This document shows positions 8,245 to 17,299 of a stretch of 35,521 nt of DNA, piece by piece. The notes beneath the pieces were generated by a model that saw only the letters and a list, made by a program, of their open reading frames with translations, was not told where the DNA came from and did no database searches. The stretch spans positions 1 through 35,521 of the forward strand of contig CALLLI010000334.1 in the NCBI GenBank assembly GCA_938082635.1, in the 5' to 3' direction. Positions within the stretch are counted from its first letter, which is position 1, and each line of letters starts with the position of its first letter. Both the position numbers and the translations under genes were made by a program. Origin of the DNA: an uncultured Verrucomicrobiales bacterium. GTDB taxonomy: Bacteria > Verrucomicrobiota > Verrucomicrobiia > Verrucomicrobiales > DEV007.

Positions 8245-9306
8245 CTACTTGCTTCGGCTCGCTTTCCAGGCTTGTTCGATTTCGTTTCCATCCATGGTGG
8301 CAGACACCGTCCCGGAAAGAGTCCCTTCTTCGAGAGCCCCTTTGATACTGTAGGTCATGGAACCGCCATCGGGCCGATCACGCGTTGCGGTAAAGCTAAT
8401 CGAGTCACCCTCAATCTTCGCGTTCTCGATGGGAAAGTTGCGATCTTCTGAGGAACCAATCGTTCCGAAAATCTCACCTTCTTCAAAATTCACCGTTAGC
8501 GGCATCTCAACATCACTGCCATCTGGCCCTTGAATCACAAAAACCCAATCTCCAAGGAACGGTGAATCGGCCATGGCCTGTTCCCCTTCGCCCATCAACT
8601 CGCGTAGATGCAGATCAATGGCATCTGCCCACATTTCATAACCCTTTGGCGAAAGATGTAGGTAATCAGGCATGATCTCTGCAGGAATGAGCCCTTCTTC
8701 CGTGATAAAATGGTGCCCAATGTCCAAGAACCGCACCTGCTTGCCGTCATCATGCTTGGCCAGGATCTGATTGATCTGAAGAAGCTTTCCACGCTGCTCG
8801 TTGATATTCTCGCCACGAGGAAAGATACCTAACAAGAGGATCTTCGTCTGCGGCGCTTTTGAGCGCAAGGTTTGGACAATCTCACCGACGCCTTCGGCGA
8901 TCTGTTTGGCCGTGTTATCATAGCCGTTCGAGTTGTTCGTCCCGATCATTACGACCGCAGCCTTCGGAGCGATGCCCTCCAAGTTACCGTTCAGTAAACG
9001 GTGAAGCACGTGCTGCGTCCGATCGCCACCGATGCCTAGATTAAGCGCACCGTGAGCGGCGTAGCGCTCTTCCCACACCGCTTTGCCAGCACCTTCCCAC
9101 CCCTGCGTGATGGAGTCTCCAATGAAGACGACCTTCGACTCAGGCGTCTCTTTGACACGCTTGTTGATCAAGTTCGCACGCTCCTTCCACCAATCTTGCC
9201 CACGAGGCTCTGGTGAAATGGCGGAGTGCTTCGGAGCCTCCGCAAAGAGACTGAGAGTGGTGAGGAAGAGAGCACCTGCGGTACAGGCAATGCTGGATTG
9301 AATCAT
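8245..9306 (-). CDS. Secreted SGNH/GDSL hydrolase with C-terminal beta domain
   Basis: I chose the ATG at 9306 (353 residues) because it puts a signal peptide (hydrophobic 8-22, cleavage near FAEA) at the N-terminus; an in-frame start at 9342 would add 12 residues. The SGNH blocks are all present: GDSI at 63-66 (nucleophile Ser65), GIGGD at 91-95, GTNN at 122-125, and DYLHLSPKGY with Asp214 and His217. The closest type is the platelet-activating-factor acetylhydrolase-like group, often carbohydrate or lipid esterases. Residues from about 250 form a separate beta-rich segment of unknown function. The gene sits 50 bases after the LTD/CotH gene and 44 bases before the oxidoreductase, suggesting one operon. 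De-esterification of a surface glycan is a reasonable guess, not shown. Confidence 0.9.
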   Translation of the reverse strand: MIQSSIACTAGALFLTTLSLFAEAPKHSAISPEPRGQDWWKERANLINKRVKETPESKVVFIGDSITQGWEGAGKAVWEERYAAHGALNLGIGGDRTQHVLHRLLNGNLEGIAPKAAVVMIGTNNSNGYDNTAKQIAEGVGEIVQTLRSKAPQTKILLLGIFPRGENINEQRGKLLQINQILAKHDDGKQVRFLDIGHHFITEEGLIPAEIMPDYLHLSPKGYEMWADAIDLHLRELMGEGEQAMADSPFLGDWVFVIQGPDGSDVEMPLTVNFEEGEIFGTIGSSEDRNFPIENAKIEGDSISFTATRDRPDGGSMTYSIKGALEEGTLSGTVSATMDGNEIEQAWKASRSK

Positions 9307-9355
9307 GGTCAAACCATGTCTAACCACCAACGCCCTGTCCATGATTATCCGCCAC

Positions 9356-12300
9356 TCATGGCTGGGGCATCCACGTCAACCTCAACCGCAGGTAGGCCGC
9401 CGCCCCGGCATTGGCAATGGTGCTTTCTCGAGTGCCTCCGTTCACCAACGATGATGAACCATTGACCACTTCCCACGCAATCAGATCCGTTGATTGCTCA
9501 ATCTGATAAACCACATCATTTGCAGCGGTGAAGCCATGTGAGAAGACCGTCTTTCCTTCCACACGAGCGACGCCAGGAGGTCGTGCGTCCGGCGTTCTAG
9601 GATCTTGCTGCAAAGCATACTCAACCCAATTCAAAACACCGTCCTCATCAGGATCCGCATTAGGTCCTGACACACTCTCATCAGCGAGTTCTGCTTCGTT
9701 AAAGTAGCTCACATTCCAAACGGTGTAAACGGTGCCCGGGATATCTGCCTCAGGTGCGCCGGGCGATCCATCAATCTCGAGAGAGATCGACCACGAACCC
9801 GCAGCATTGAGGTCAGCATCGGAATTCAACTGCTCTGTGGTCAGAGAATAGCCATCGCCATCAGCTTCGACAGGCCATTCCCCACTGTCATTGTAGTCGA
9901 AATCCCTGATAGGCGTGCCCGCACCGTACGAAAGTTTCAACCGCTCGCCGCCATTGTTCAGCTGGCCACTAAAGACACCCGCAATAGGCCCCGCGCCTGG
10001 GTAGCGATGAGCAAAGGCTTCTGCGTTCTCCACCACGAGGACATAATCTCCGGTGCCTACCGTCGTGACGGCGCTACCCGCGAAGTCGAAATCGATGCCC
10101 TTGGTGAATCGAACTTGAGTCAGGTCCAGCTCGTCCCCCAGATTGAGTAATTCAACAAACTCAAAGTCCGTCGCAGAGTATCCCAACTCGCGCTCTTCCT
10201 CCGTCGCGACTCGCGGATGATACATCACTTCCGTGATAAACAAACCCTCTGTGTATGCCGTAATGTCAGGAGCAGTCGCCCTAAACTGAACAGGATCTGA
10301 CCACAAACTCCAATGTCCTGCCGTGTTCTTCATGCGCGCACGGACGCGGTAGGTGCGATCTGCTCGAGGAATCCCTTCATCAATCGTCAGGGTGTTCTCG
10401 AACGGTGCAATCTCGCCACTCTGCCAGTCAGCATTGATCTCGTAAACACGGGGAACCGCGGGATCAAAACTAGGAGCATTGCGATCCGTGGTTTCAGCCA
10501 TCCGCCATTGCACAGCCGCGAAGTCCTGTTTGGCGAAGATGCTTCCGCCCTTGAACTCGCTCACTTCGAATCGTAGATCGCTGACATTGAAATCGTCCGC
10601 TCCGACATAAGTGATGGTTGGCGTATGAGGCGCCGAACCTTCATCTGCATGGGACGCGAGCAAGTCATAACCATAACCTCCAGGAGCTAGGAAGTCCTTC
10701 ATGTAGGCCTGGTACCCTTTGAAATCCGGAGTCGAGATCCCCTTGATGTTCTTATAGTAGATCCCCTTCTTACGCTTGCGCGGATGATAGTCCCAAATGG
10801 CCTGATCCACCGTAACCAGAGGCTTCGCATCCGGCGTCTTGAAGCCGACGAACTCATCGCCAGTGGGCGACGACGCAAAGAGCGATCCTTTATAGGTAAA
10901 CTCCGTGTCCGAAGTCTTCGTGATCTCCTTGTCGCCATTGTAGATCGCTTCGTTGGCTCCTTCAATAGTTACGAAATCGCCCGTCTCAAAACCATGAGGC
11001 GCGTCGGTCATCGCGATGACCTTACTACCATCCTTGACCAGGCTACTGATCACCAAGCGATCCCCCTGAGGTAGATCGATCCAGACAAATCGTGAATACT
11101 CATCCACGAGCATGCTCGTTTGATGACGATTGCAGAGAAGCGAGAGATACTCCCGAATACGATTCTGATAGGGCACATCCACTTCATCGTGGCTCAGTAC
11201 TCGGTAAAAATTCTCCCAGGCTGCTGTATCACCACGTCCGAGGTGCGGAGCCGTTTCAAAACTCAAGTCCAGGTCCCAAGGAATCGGATAACATTGCCCG
11301 TTGGGATTGTAGTAAGACATCATGTTCTCATTCGGTCGCATGTCCGAGTTGTTAATCAGGAGATTGCCAGAGTTGAAGGCATAGTAGGCGTCAAAATTCA
11401 GGTGCTCTTGCCACCATTCAAGTGAGGTATTAGCTCTAAGATTCGCTTTGAAGTCTCTCTGATCAGAACCATCAGTCACACTATCTTGCCCCTGGTTCTT
11501 CAGTGGATCGTTGCCGCTGTGCCAATTGTAGAGATTGCCATCGGGAAGACCACGTTCCTGGATAAACCGACTGTCAGGATCTTGAATGGCAATGTAGAGC
11601 CCGAAGAGATCTCCATTATACTGATTACTAGGAGCCTCCGCAGAATCATCAATCACGCGCATCTGGAAGAAGTTGGTGTTACTCGCAGGGGAACCCATCA
11701 GCTGGTAAATCCGGAAGCCAACGGACTCGTTTAGGATCGTGCCGTCAGTACTCACATCATTTGCCCACCACGGATTCGTACCTGGCAGCACGTTGATCTC
11801 ACGCCATTTCACCGAATACTTCGTCCCGTAGTTGTCGCGGGCCTGGAATCGATGCCCGCGATTGAAGTTCCAATCCCATTTCTCTTTGCCGACTTGCCCG
11901 AGAGATGCTCGGCCACGTTTAGAGAAAGTGATATGGTCATAGACTTCGCCATCATAGACCGCCGTGCCAAACCAATCTGGACCTCCCCCGCCCCATTGCT
12001 GAGCTTCGACGTCAGACTTTACAGCGATCAGATGATACACGGCCACCGAACTCATCGTCTCTTCCGAAAAGGAAATCATCGCGGTTTCTCCTGGCTCTAC
12101 CGCACCTTCCCAGGCGGGCACCCCATTGTAGACAAAGTAGGCAAAGTTTGGTTGAGGATCATCTGCATAGGGAACTTGAAGGAAATTCCCTAAACTATCA
12201 GAAGCCGAAATCCTATAGCGAATCAGGTGCCGATGCTGATTGATCGCATCCGGCATCGTCACGGTGTAGACGCCATCTTCTGCCATCTCGTCCGGAGCGA

Positions 12301-13075
12301 TGCCATCGTCTTTCACTTCGAGATCAACCCAAGCGGTCTCATACTCGGCGTCTTCTAGACGAATATAGCTCCCCGGCTCCACGTGTTGATAACTCAACAT
12401 CACACTAGAAACTCCATCTAGATCTGTCACTTTCACTGAAATCGTGACCACCTCACCTTCTTTGGGCGAGTTTGGAGAATGGTCGACTTGGCGAATGTGA
12501 GGCGGAACGACAGCCAATTCGGTAAACACGGTATTCTCATCACCCGGACTCGGTTTGCTACCCGCGCGCCAGCTACCTGCTAGGTTGTTGTCGAGCGCAG
12601 GATTAAGAAGTTCCATCGAGACACCCTCACCATTGCCTTGTACGGACTCCCCTTGAGGGGCAATCGGCCATGGAAAGGTCGACTGATACTCGACCTCATC
12701 TTGCACCACACCGTCCGTATCACGCAGCACCACACGGTCACCCTCGTTAGACAGCGTTCCCGATTCAAACTCTCCGAAAGCCTTCTTACCACCCACGAAG
12801 ATCGAGCCGAACTTCCGATTGTAGTCACTGACATTCTCCGTCAGAATCAGAAATTCATCGGGGGCAAGGCTCGTGTCTGCCGGAAAGGTATAAGCGAAAC
12901 CGCTCGTGAACGACCAGCCCGCCAAAGAAACAGGCACCTCACCAGTATTGAGAAGCTCCACGAACTCGACCAGCTCAGTTTTCGGCTCCGGATCATAGTG
13001 GATCTCATTGATGACGACATCAGCGACCGCTGAACTGGCAACAAGGAGGACGAGGGACGACGCAAGATGTTTCAT
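9356..13075 (-). CDS. Secreted lamin-tail/CotH-kinase-like protein, 1239 residues
   Basis: A signal peptide occupies residues 1-18 (cleavage near AVA). Lamin-tail domain 1 spans about 18-180 (INEIHYDP, EFVELLNTG, LAGWSF, LSNEGD). An Ig-like segment follows (about 195-310). About 340-700 is a CotH-kinase-like domain (FSKRGRAS, KWREINVLP, LFGLYIAIQDPD, and PWDLDLSFE near 602, the likely metal-binding acidic motif). Then another beta region, lamin-tail domain 2 (about 948-1110), and a calcium-binding-like repeat with NADPDEDGVLNWVEYAL near 1141. Bacterial CotH proteins are secreted protein kinases (Bacillus spore-coat CotH); whether this copy is active is unknown. It heads a run with the SGNH hydrolase and the oxidoreductase and is divergent from the metalloprotease, leaving 105 bases for both promoters. 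It lacks the 170-residue module seen in its neighbours. Confidence 0.88.
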   Translation of the reverse strand: MKHLASSLVLLVASSAVADVVINEIHYDPEPKTELVEFVELLNTGEVPVSLAGWSFTSGFAYTFPADTSLAPDEFLILTENVSDYNRKFGSIFVGGKKAFGEFESGTLSNEGDRVVLRDTDGVVQDEVEYQSTFPWPIAPQGESVQGNGEGVSMELLNPALDNNLAGSWRAGSKPSPGDENTVFTELAVVPPHIRQVDHSPNSPKEGEVVTISVKVTDLDGVSSVMLSYQHVEPGSYIRLEDAEYETAWVDLEVKDDGIAPDEMAEDGVYTVTMPDAINQHRHLIRYRISASDSLGNFLQVPYADDPQPNFAYFVYNGVPAWEGAVEPGETAMISFSEETMSSVAVYHLIAVKSDVEAQQWGGGGPDWFGTAVYDGEVYDHITFSKRGRASLGQVGKEKWDWNFNRGHRFQARDNYGTKYSVKWREINVLPGTNPWWANDVSTDGTILNESVGFRIYQLMGSPASNTNFFQMRVIDDSAEAPSNQYNGDLFGLYIAIQDPDSRFIQERGLPDGNLYNWHSGNDPLKNQGQDSVTDGSDQRDFKANLRANTSLEWWQEHLNFDAYYAFNSGNLLINNSDMRPNENMMSYYNPNGQCYPIPWDLDLSFETAPHLGRGDTAAWENFYRVLSHDEVDVPYQNRIREYLSLLCNRHQTSMLVDEYSRFVWIDLPQGDRLVISSLVKDGSKVIAMTDAPHGFETGDFVTIEGANEAIYNGDKEITKTSDTEFTYKGSLFASSPTGDEFVGFKTPDAKPLVTVDQAIWDYHPRKRKKGIYYKNIKGISTPDFKGYQAYMKDFLAPGGYGYDLLASHADEGSAPHTPTITYVGADDFNVSDLRFEVSEFKGGSIFAKQDFAAVQWRMAETTDRNAPSFDPAVPRVYEINADWQSGEIAPFENTLTIDEGIPRADRTYRVRARMKNTAGHWSLWSDPVQFRATAPDITAYTEGLFITEVMYHPRVATEEERELGYSATDFEFVELLNLGDELDLTQVRFTKGIDFDFAGSAVTTVGTGDYVLVVENAEAFAHRYPGAGPIAGVFSGQLNNGGERLKLSYGAGTPIRDFDYNDSGEWPVEADGDGYSLTTEQLNSDADLNAAGSWSISLEIDGSPGAPEADIPGTVYTVWNVSYFNEAELADESVSGPNADPDEDGVLNWVEYALQQDPRTPDARPPGVARVEGKTVFSHGFTAANDVVYQIEQSTDLIAWEVVNGSSSLVNGGTRESTIANAGAAAYLRLRLTWMPQP

Positions 13076-13180
13076 AGGGGGCTGCTGGCATTCTAGCCAT
13101 GCTCAGGCCACCTGGCCAGCCAATTTAGGCAACGTTAAGGGCATTGCTTCGTGGAACCAACTTCGGTAAGCTGGCCCCTC

Positions 13181-16100
13181 ATGCATCGGCGTCAACTCAC
13201 CTGGATTCTCCTTCTTCTCTTAGCGATTTCGCTAGTATCCCAAGGGCTATCTCCAGAGAACGCTACCCAAATACCCCTTCCCTCAGAATCCCGCGAACAT
13301 TTGGAACGCTCACAAGCGCGGCGAGTCCAGAGGTCAAACGACGCGCTCGCGGCCCTGCAAGCGGGCGAGAGAATCGACCTGACGTTCGGCGATTCCAAGA
13401 AGACCTTTCTCTTTGAACCAGCCGAACTCCTCGATGAGGATTTCGAGATCTCACTGGGACCGAACGGAAAAGACACTTTGAATCTTCCGAGAATCTTCGC
13501 AGGCTGGGCCTTCGACCCATCTTCAAAGGCGCCCCCAGCACGAGCGTGCCTCTCCATTCTCGACAACCAAGCTTGGGGAACGTGGATCTCGGAGGCGCAA
13601 TCAACCTGGCACTTCCACTGGATGCTCGATTCGTCCGAAGCCATTCTATCAGAAACCTTTCCCCCCCTATCCATTGGCGCGATCATAGATGGAAACATCT
13701 GTCAGCTGAGCGAGTTTCCTGATGCTCCGGCTTCGCCTCCATCGGAGATTCTCGGAGAGATTTCGGCACAAGGTGGCCTCGAGCCAGCCACAGGTGAAGT
13801 CGCCCATTACCTTGATCTCATTCCCGCGAGTGAATCCTACCAGAAATCGCTCAAGGACCTCGACGTCACCCTTGTCATTGATCAATCAGCCACGGGTCCT
13901 AACGACACGGATTCTCTCGCTCTAGTCGCTTCACAATGGCTTGCCACCGCCGCAAACGTCGCTACAATCTACGAGAATCAGTTAGGCATTCGACTACGTT
14001 TGCAGGAGCTCATCCTTATCCCAGATGCATCTGAGTTTACTGACATCCCGTCAGACAATGTCTTGGCGGACTTTCGCCGTTGGATGGCGGCAGAACGTCC
14101 CCGTAGTCAGTATCAATGGCATTCTTCTTTCAAAGTCGGGGCTGGTTTACCTCCACAAACGCTTGGATTAGCTAAGGTAGGTGCCTTGGGTACTACTGAT
14201 AGCATTGGCGCGATCCGTGCAAATGCCGGATGGAACACGTTAGCTCACGAACTGGGGCACACTTTAGGAGCAGATCATACGCTGGGCGGCCTCATGAATA
14301 GTTCCGCAAATGATGGGGGCAACCGGGACTTCTTCACAGAGGTCGATTCTTCTCGTGGACGTACCGCAGCTTGGCAGATTTACAGTCACTCAAGAGATAG
14401 GCTCCCTGGACCAGCTACACTACGTGATCCCACAGAGATACCTTTCGCTAACAATGACTTCCGAATCATTCCTCTAGACAGACCCATAACACTCGATCCA
14501 AGGAGCAACGATCTACGACGCGTCGCCTTTGGCACCAAGAACGGCGCCATCAGCATCGACAGCGTCGGACAACTACGCCCTCCTAGCGCAGGCAATCTTT
14601 CTCACAATGGAGGAGAAGTCCGCTTCCAACCTACCGACGGATTCGACGGTCCAGCATGGTTCAGCTACACTTTACGAGGGAGCGTCGGTAACAATGACGA
14701 AGGCTGGCTCCACAAAGGAGATGTCACTCTACTCGTAGGAGCCGAGGCACCTTCTGAAAACCTCATTCTTTCTCCAGGTGAGGCCCTGACGTTCTCAGCA
14801 GACAACGTGTTCGGCTCTATCACTCAGCCCCGCGATGCCATCGTGCACCGGCTGATTGACGATAATCGACTGATCATCCGAGCCAACAAAGAGGCCTCAG
14901 GCACAGACTCATTCTCGATCGGTTCGCTCAGCTTCAACATCACCTACAAAGAAGCAATACTGAATCCGCAGCCCGACTTCTACTGGCATCATGACCAATT
15001 TGGCCCCTTAGTCATGCACCCTCTTGTCAACGATATCAGCTCTTCAGGAAGCGCCCTAGGAACGGCTGCAGAGCTTTCCATTGGCCCTGAAGCAGGGAAC
15101 GTAAACCTTTCTTCTGTCGGCCACGGCTTGCAACTGACCTCGGCGGAATTGCTCGTACCAGACAAAGGAAGCCTAGAGATCTTGCCAAAGCCATCCGTCA
15201 TCGCTGGAGAGCCTGTGTTGAATCCTAGCGGAACCTTAGCCTTCACACCGCTCAAGGATGCCCAGGGCACCGTGACCATCCGCTACCATATTAAGGCGCC
15301 ATCTGGCCTCACCGCCAGTGAAACGATCACCATCTATTTGGCAAGCGCGGCCGAGACACTCATTGATCGCAATGCGCCAGCTCACTATGAGATTCCCAGG
15401 ACGGCAGTGAATGAGATGATCTGGCAAAGCAGCGCCTATAATGACGCAGAATGGACCTCCGGCAATCTCCCTATCGGCTACGAGAACAGCCGAGGCTATG
15501 AAGACGTGATACAGACGGATGTCGGACGTCAGATGGTCAATGTGAATAGTTCTATCTATGTCCGAATTCCTTTCGAAGTGGCTTCTGTAGACACGGTTTC
15601 ACGACTCCTGCTCAGACTTCGTATGGATGACGGCTTTGTTGCCTACCTCAACGGCAAAGAAATCATGCGCGATAACACTCCGGGAACCATTACTTGGGAG
15701 GCGCAAGCGCCCCTAGGTAGAGAAGCGGATTCCTTTGTAAAATACGACATCTCGGAAGCCCGCAGCGCTCTGCGGAGCGGAAGCAATCTATTGGCGATCC
15801 ATGGAATGAACTCCCAAATCGATAGCTCTGACTTCCTCCTCATGCCTGAACTCATCGCACTAACGCTCCCCTATATTGCCGCAATCGAAAGCCCCGCGGC
15901 TAAGTCCATCAGTGTCGCTATTGGTAACGGCATCATCTTTAAACAGAAGCAGATGCCCATTGAAGAGATCGCCTTCCCTGTGACCAAACCGATCACAACG
16001 CATTGGCAGATCATGGAAGCATCTAACAACGCCTCGCTCCATGCCACTCCACTCGAAAATGGAGACTACGCGGTTCAGTTCGCTGAGCGCGGCACCTACA

Positions 16101-17299
16101 CAGTACGGCTCACCGCAACCGATGCCGCCGGGCTGCACACTTCCGAAGATCGTGTCATCCGTGTTGGGGATGCTCTACCCTACGATCAGATCGCCCACAT
16201 CGTCAGTGCTCCAGATATTACTGCGATCAACGACCTCTCAACTCTTCTGGAGGCTAGCATTCAGTCCGACACGCCATGGATCACACCCGATACCCAATGG
16301 ACACAGCTCGACGGGCCCGCTGACTCGATAGTCGCAGGCCCAGAAAGCCTCACGCCTTCAGTGACCTTTCCTCGCGCTGGGCGCTATCGTTTCAGATTCG
16401 CTGCTACAGCGTCTTCTATCACTGTATTTAGAGATCTTGATATCGACGAGCAAGCCATTGAACGTATTCTCATTGGAGAAGGCTCAACCTCATCCTATCA
16501 GTACTTTCAAGACGGAGAACTGCCTTTCACTTGGTCGACGCCCGATTTTAGTGACGAAGCATGGTTCCCTGGCGGACAAGGATTAGGCTATGATGTCGCC
16601 GGCGACTTTGCCCCACACATCAATACTGACATTCAGTCATCCATGCACTTTGTCCAGAATGGCATCTATGTGCGCTATCCCTTCTCACTTGAGAACGCTC
16701 GATCGGTATACAGTCTAGATTTGCAGCTACGACTCGACGACGGTGGCGTCGTCTACCTCAATGGACAGGAAGTGTATCGGCAGCATGCACCTCTCTACGA
16801 TCTCAGCCCAAGCTCGACGGCTCTCTTCTCGGCTGATGAGAGCCAGATCGCCGTCCCTCAAGTGATTGATCTAGCAGAGTTTCGAAGAGCATTGCGCCAA
16901 GGCACCAATGTTTTAGCGATTCACGGGCTCAATTTCGCAGCCTCCAGCTCAGATTTCCTCATTCAGCCGAGCCTTACCGCAAAGCTGGGCGAGGGAACAG
17001 GAACCCCTGCCGATGTATCCCAGGAGAACTTGTTGGCCTACGCCCTTGGTTCCGATGTCCTCCCCAAACTGTACGTTGTGAACGGCGCGCTCGAACTCCG
17101 CTACCGCGAACGCTCAGACCTAGCCTCCAAAGGAGGGACCGTGGACGTCGAAACCAGTGCCGATCTGAAGCAATGGTTCCCATGGATACCGGCTTCGCGG
17201 AAATCTGTCACTAGTATCGAGAACGACTTCAATGAAACCACTCTAACAGGATCGCTAATCTCAAAAGATGAATTCTTACGCTTAGCGATCAGATTCTAG
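13181..17299 (+). CDS. Large secreted metzincin-type zinc metalloprotease with two repeated modules
   Basis: Started at the ATG at 13181 (1372 residues) because it gives a clean signal peptide (HRRQLTWILLLLLAIS); an in-frame GTG at 13151 would add ten residues ahead of it. The catalytic domain lies at about 220-400, with the extended zinc motif HELGHTLGADH at 356-366 and GLMNSS as the probable Met-turn. This pattern is that of reprolysin/adamalysin-like metzincins. Downstream are beta-sandwich segments, then module 1 (about 723-896) and module 2 (about 1093-1270). The modules share DDGFVAYLNG-type and NLLAIHGMN...SSDFL-type motifs with the facing CotH protein. PKD/Ig-like segments lie between them. 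The N-terminal 200 residues are probably a propeptide. No PEP-CTERM or other anchor is visible. The stop codon overlaps that of the convergent gene. Confidence 0.88.
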   Translation: MHRRQLTWILLLLLAISLVSQGLSPENATQIPLPSESREHLERSQARRVQRSNDALAALQAGERIDLTFGDSKKTFLFEPAELLDEDFEISLGPNGKDTLNLPRIFAGWAFDPSSKAPPARACLSILDNQAWGTWISEAQSTWHFHWMLDSSEAILSETFPPLSIGAIIDGNICQLSEFPDAPASPPSEILGEISAQGGLEPATGEVAHYLDLIPASESYQKSLKDLDVTLVIDQSATGPNDTDSLALVASQWLATAANVATIYENQLGIRLRLQELILIPDASEFTDIPSDNVLADFRRWMAAERPRSQYQWHSSFKVGAGLPPQTLGLAKVGALGTTDSIGAIRANAGWNTLAHELGHTLGADHTLGGLMNSSANDGGNRDFFTEVDSSRGRTAAWQIYSHSRDRLPGPATLRDPTEIPFANNDFRIIPLDRPITLDPRSNDLRRVAFGTKNGAISIDSVGQLRPPSAGNLSHNGGEVRFQPTDGFDGPAWFSYTLRGSVGNNDEGWLHKGDVTLLVGAEAPSENLILSPGEALTFSADNVFGSITQPRDAIVHRLIDDNRLIIRANKEASGTDSFSIGSLSFNITYKEAILNPQPDFYWHHDQFGPLVMHPLVNDISSSGSALGTAAELSIGPEAGNVNLSSVGHGLQLTSAELLVPDKGSLEILPKPSVIAGEPVLNPSGTLAFTPLKDAQGTVTIRYHIKAPSGLTASETITIYLASAAETLIDRNAPAHYEIPRTAVNEMIWQSSAYNDAEWTSGNLPIGYENSRGYEDVIQTDVGRQMVNVNSSIYVRIPFEVASVDTVSRLLLRLRMDDGFVAYLNGKEIMRDNTPGTITWEAQAPLGREADSFVKYDISEARSALRSGSNLLAIHGMNSQIDSSDFLLMPELIALTLPYIAAIESPAAKSISVAIGNGIIFKQKQMPIEEIAFPVTKPITTHWQIMEASNNASLHATPLENGDYAVQFAERGTYTVRLTATDAAGLHTSEDRVIRVGDALPYDQIAHIVSAPDITAINDLSTLLEASIQSDTPWITPDTQWTQLDGPADSIVAGPESLTPSVTFPRAGRYRFRFAATASSITVFRDLDIDEQAIERILIGEGSTSSYQYFQDGELPFTWSTPDFSDEAWFPGGQGLGYDVAGDFAPHINTDIQSSMHFVQNGIYVRYPFSLENARSVYSLDLQLRLDDGGVVYLNGQEVYRQHAPLYDLSPSSTALFSADESQIAVPQVIDLAEFRRALRQGTNVLAIHGLNFAASSSDFLIQPSLTAKLGEGTGTPADVSQENLLAYALGSDVLPKLYVVNGALELRYRERSDLASKGGTVDVETSADLKQWFPWIPASRKSVTSIENDFNETTLTGSLISKDEFLRLAIRF

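Noticed and set aside
13192-13698. 168-codon minus-strand open frame inside the metalloprotease gene
   Set aside because: It is a shadow of a well-supported coding frame with signal peptide and zinc motif downstream, and shows no motif of its own.
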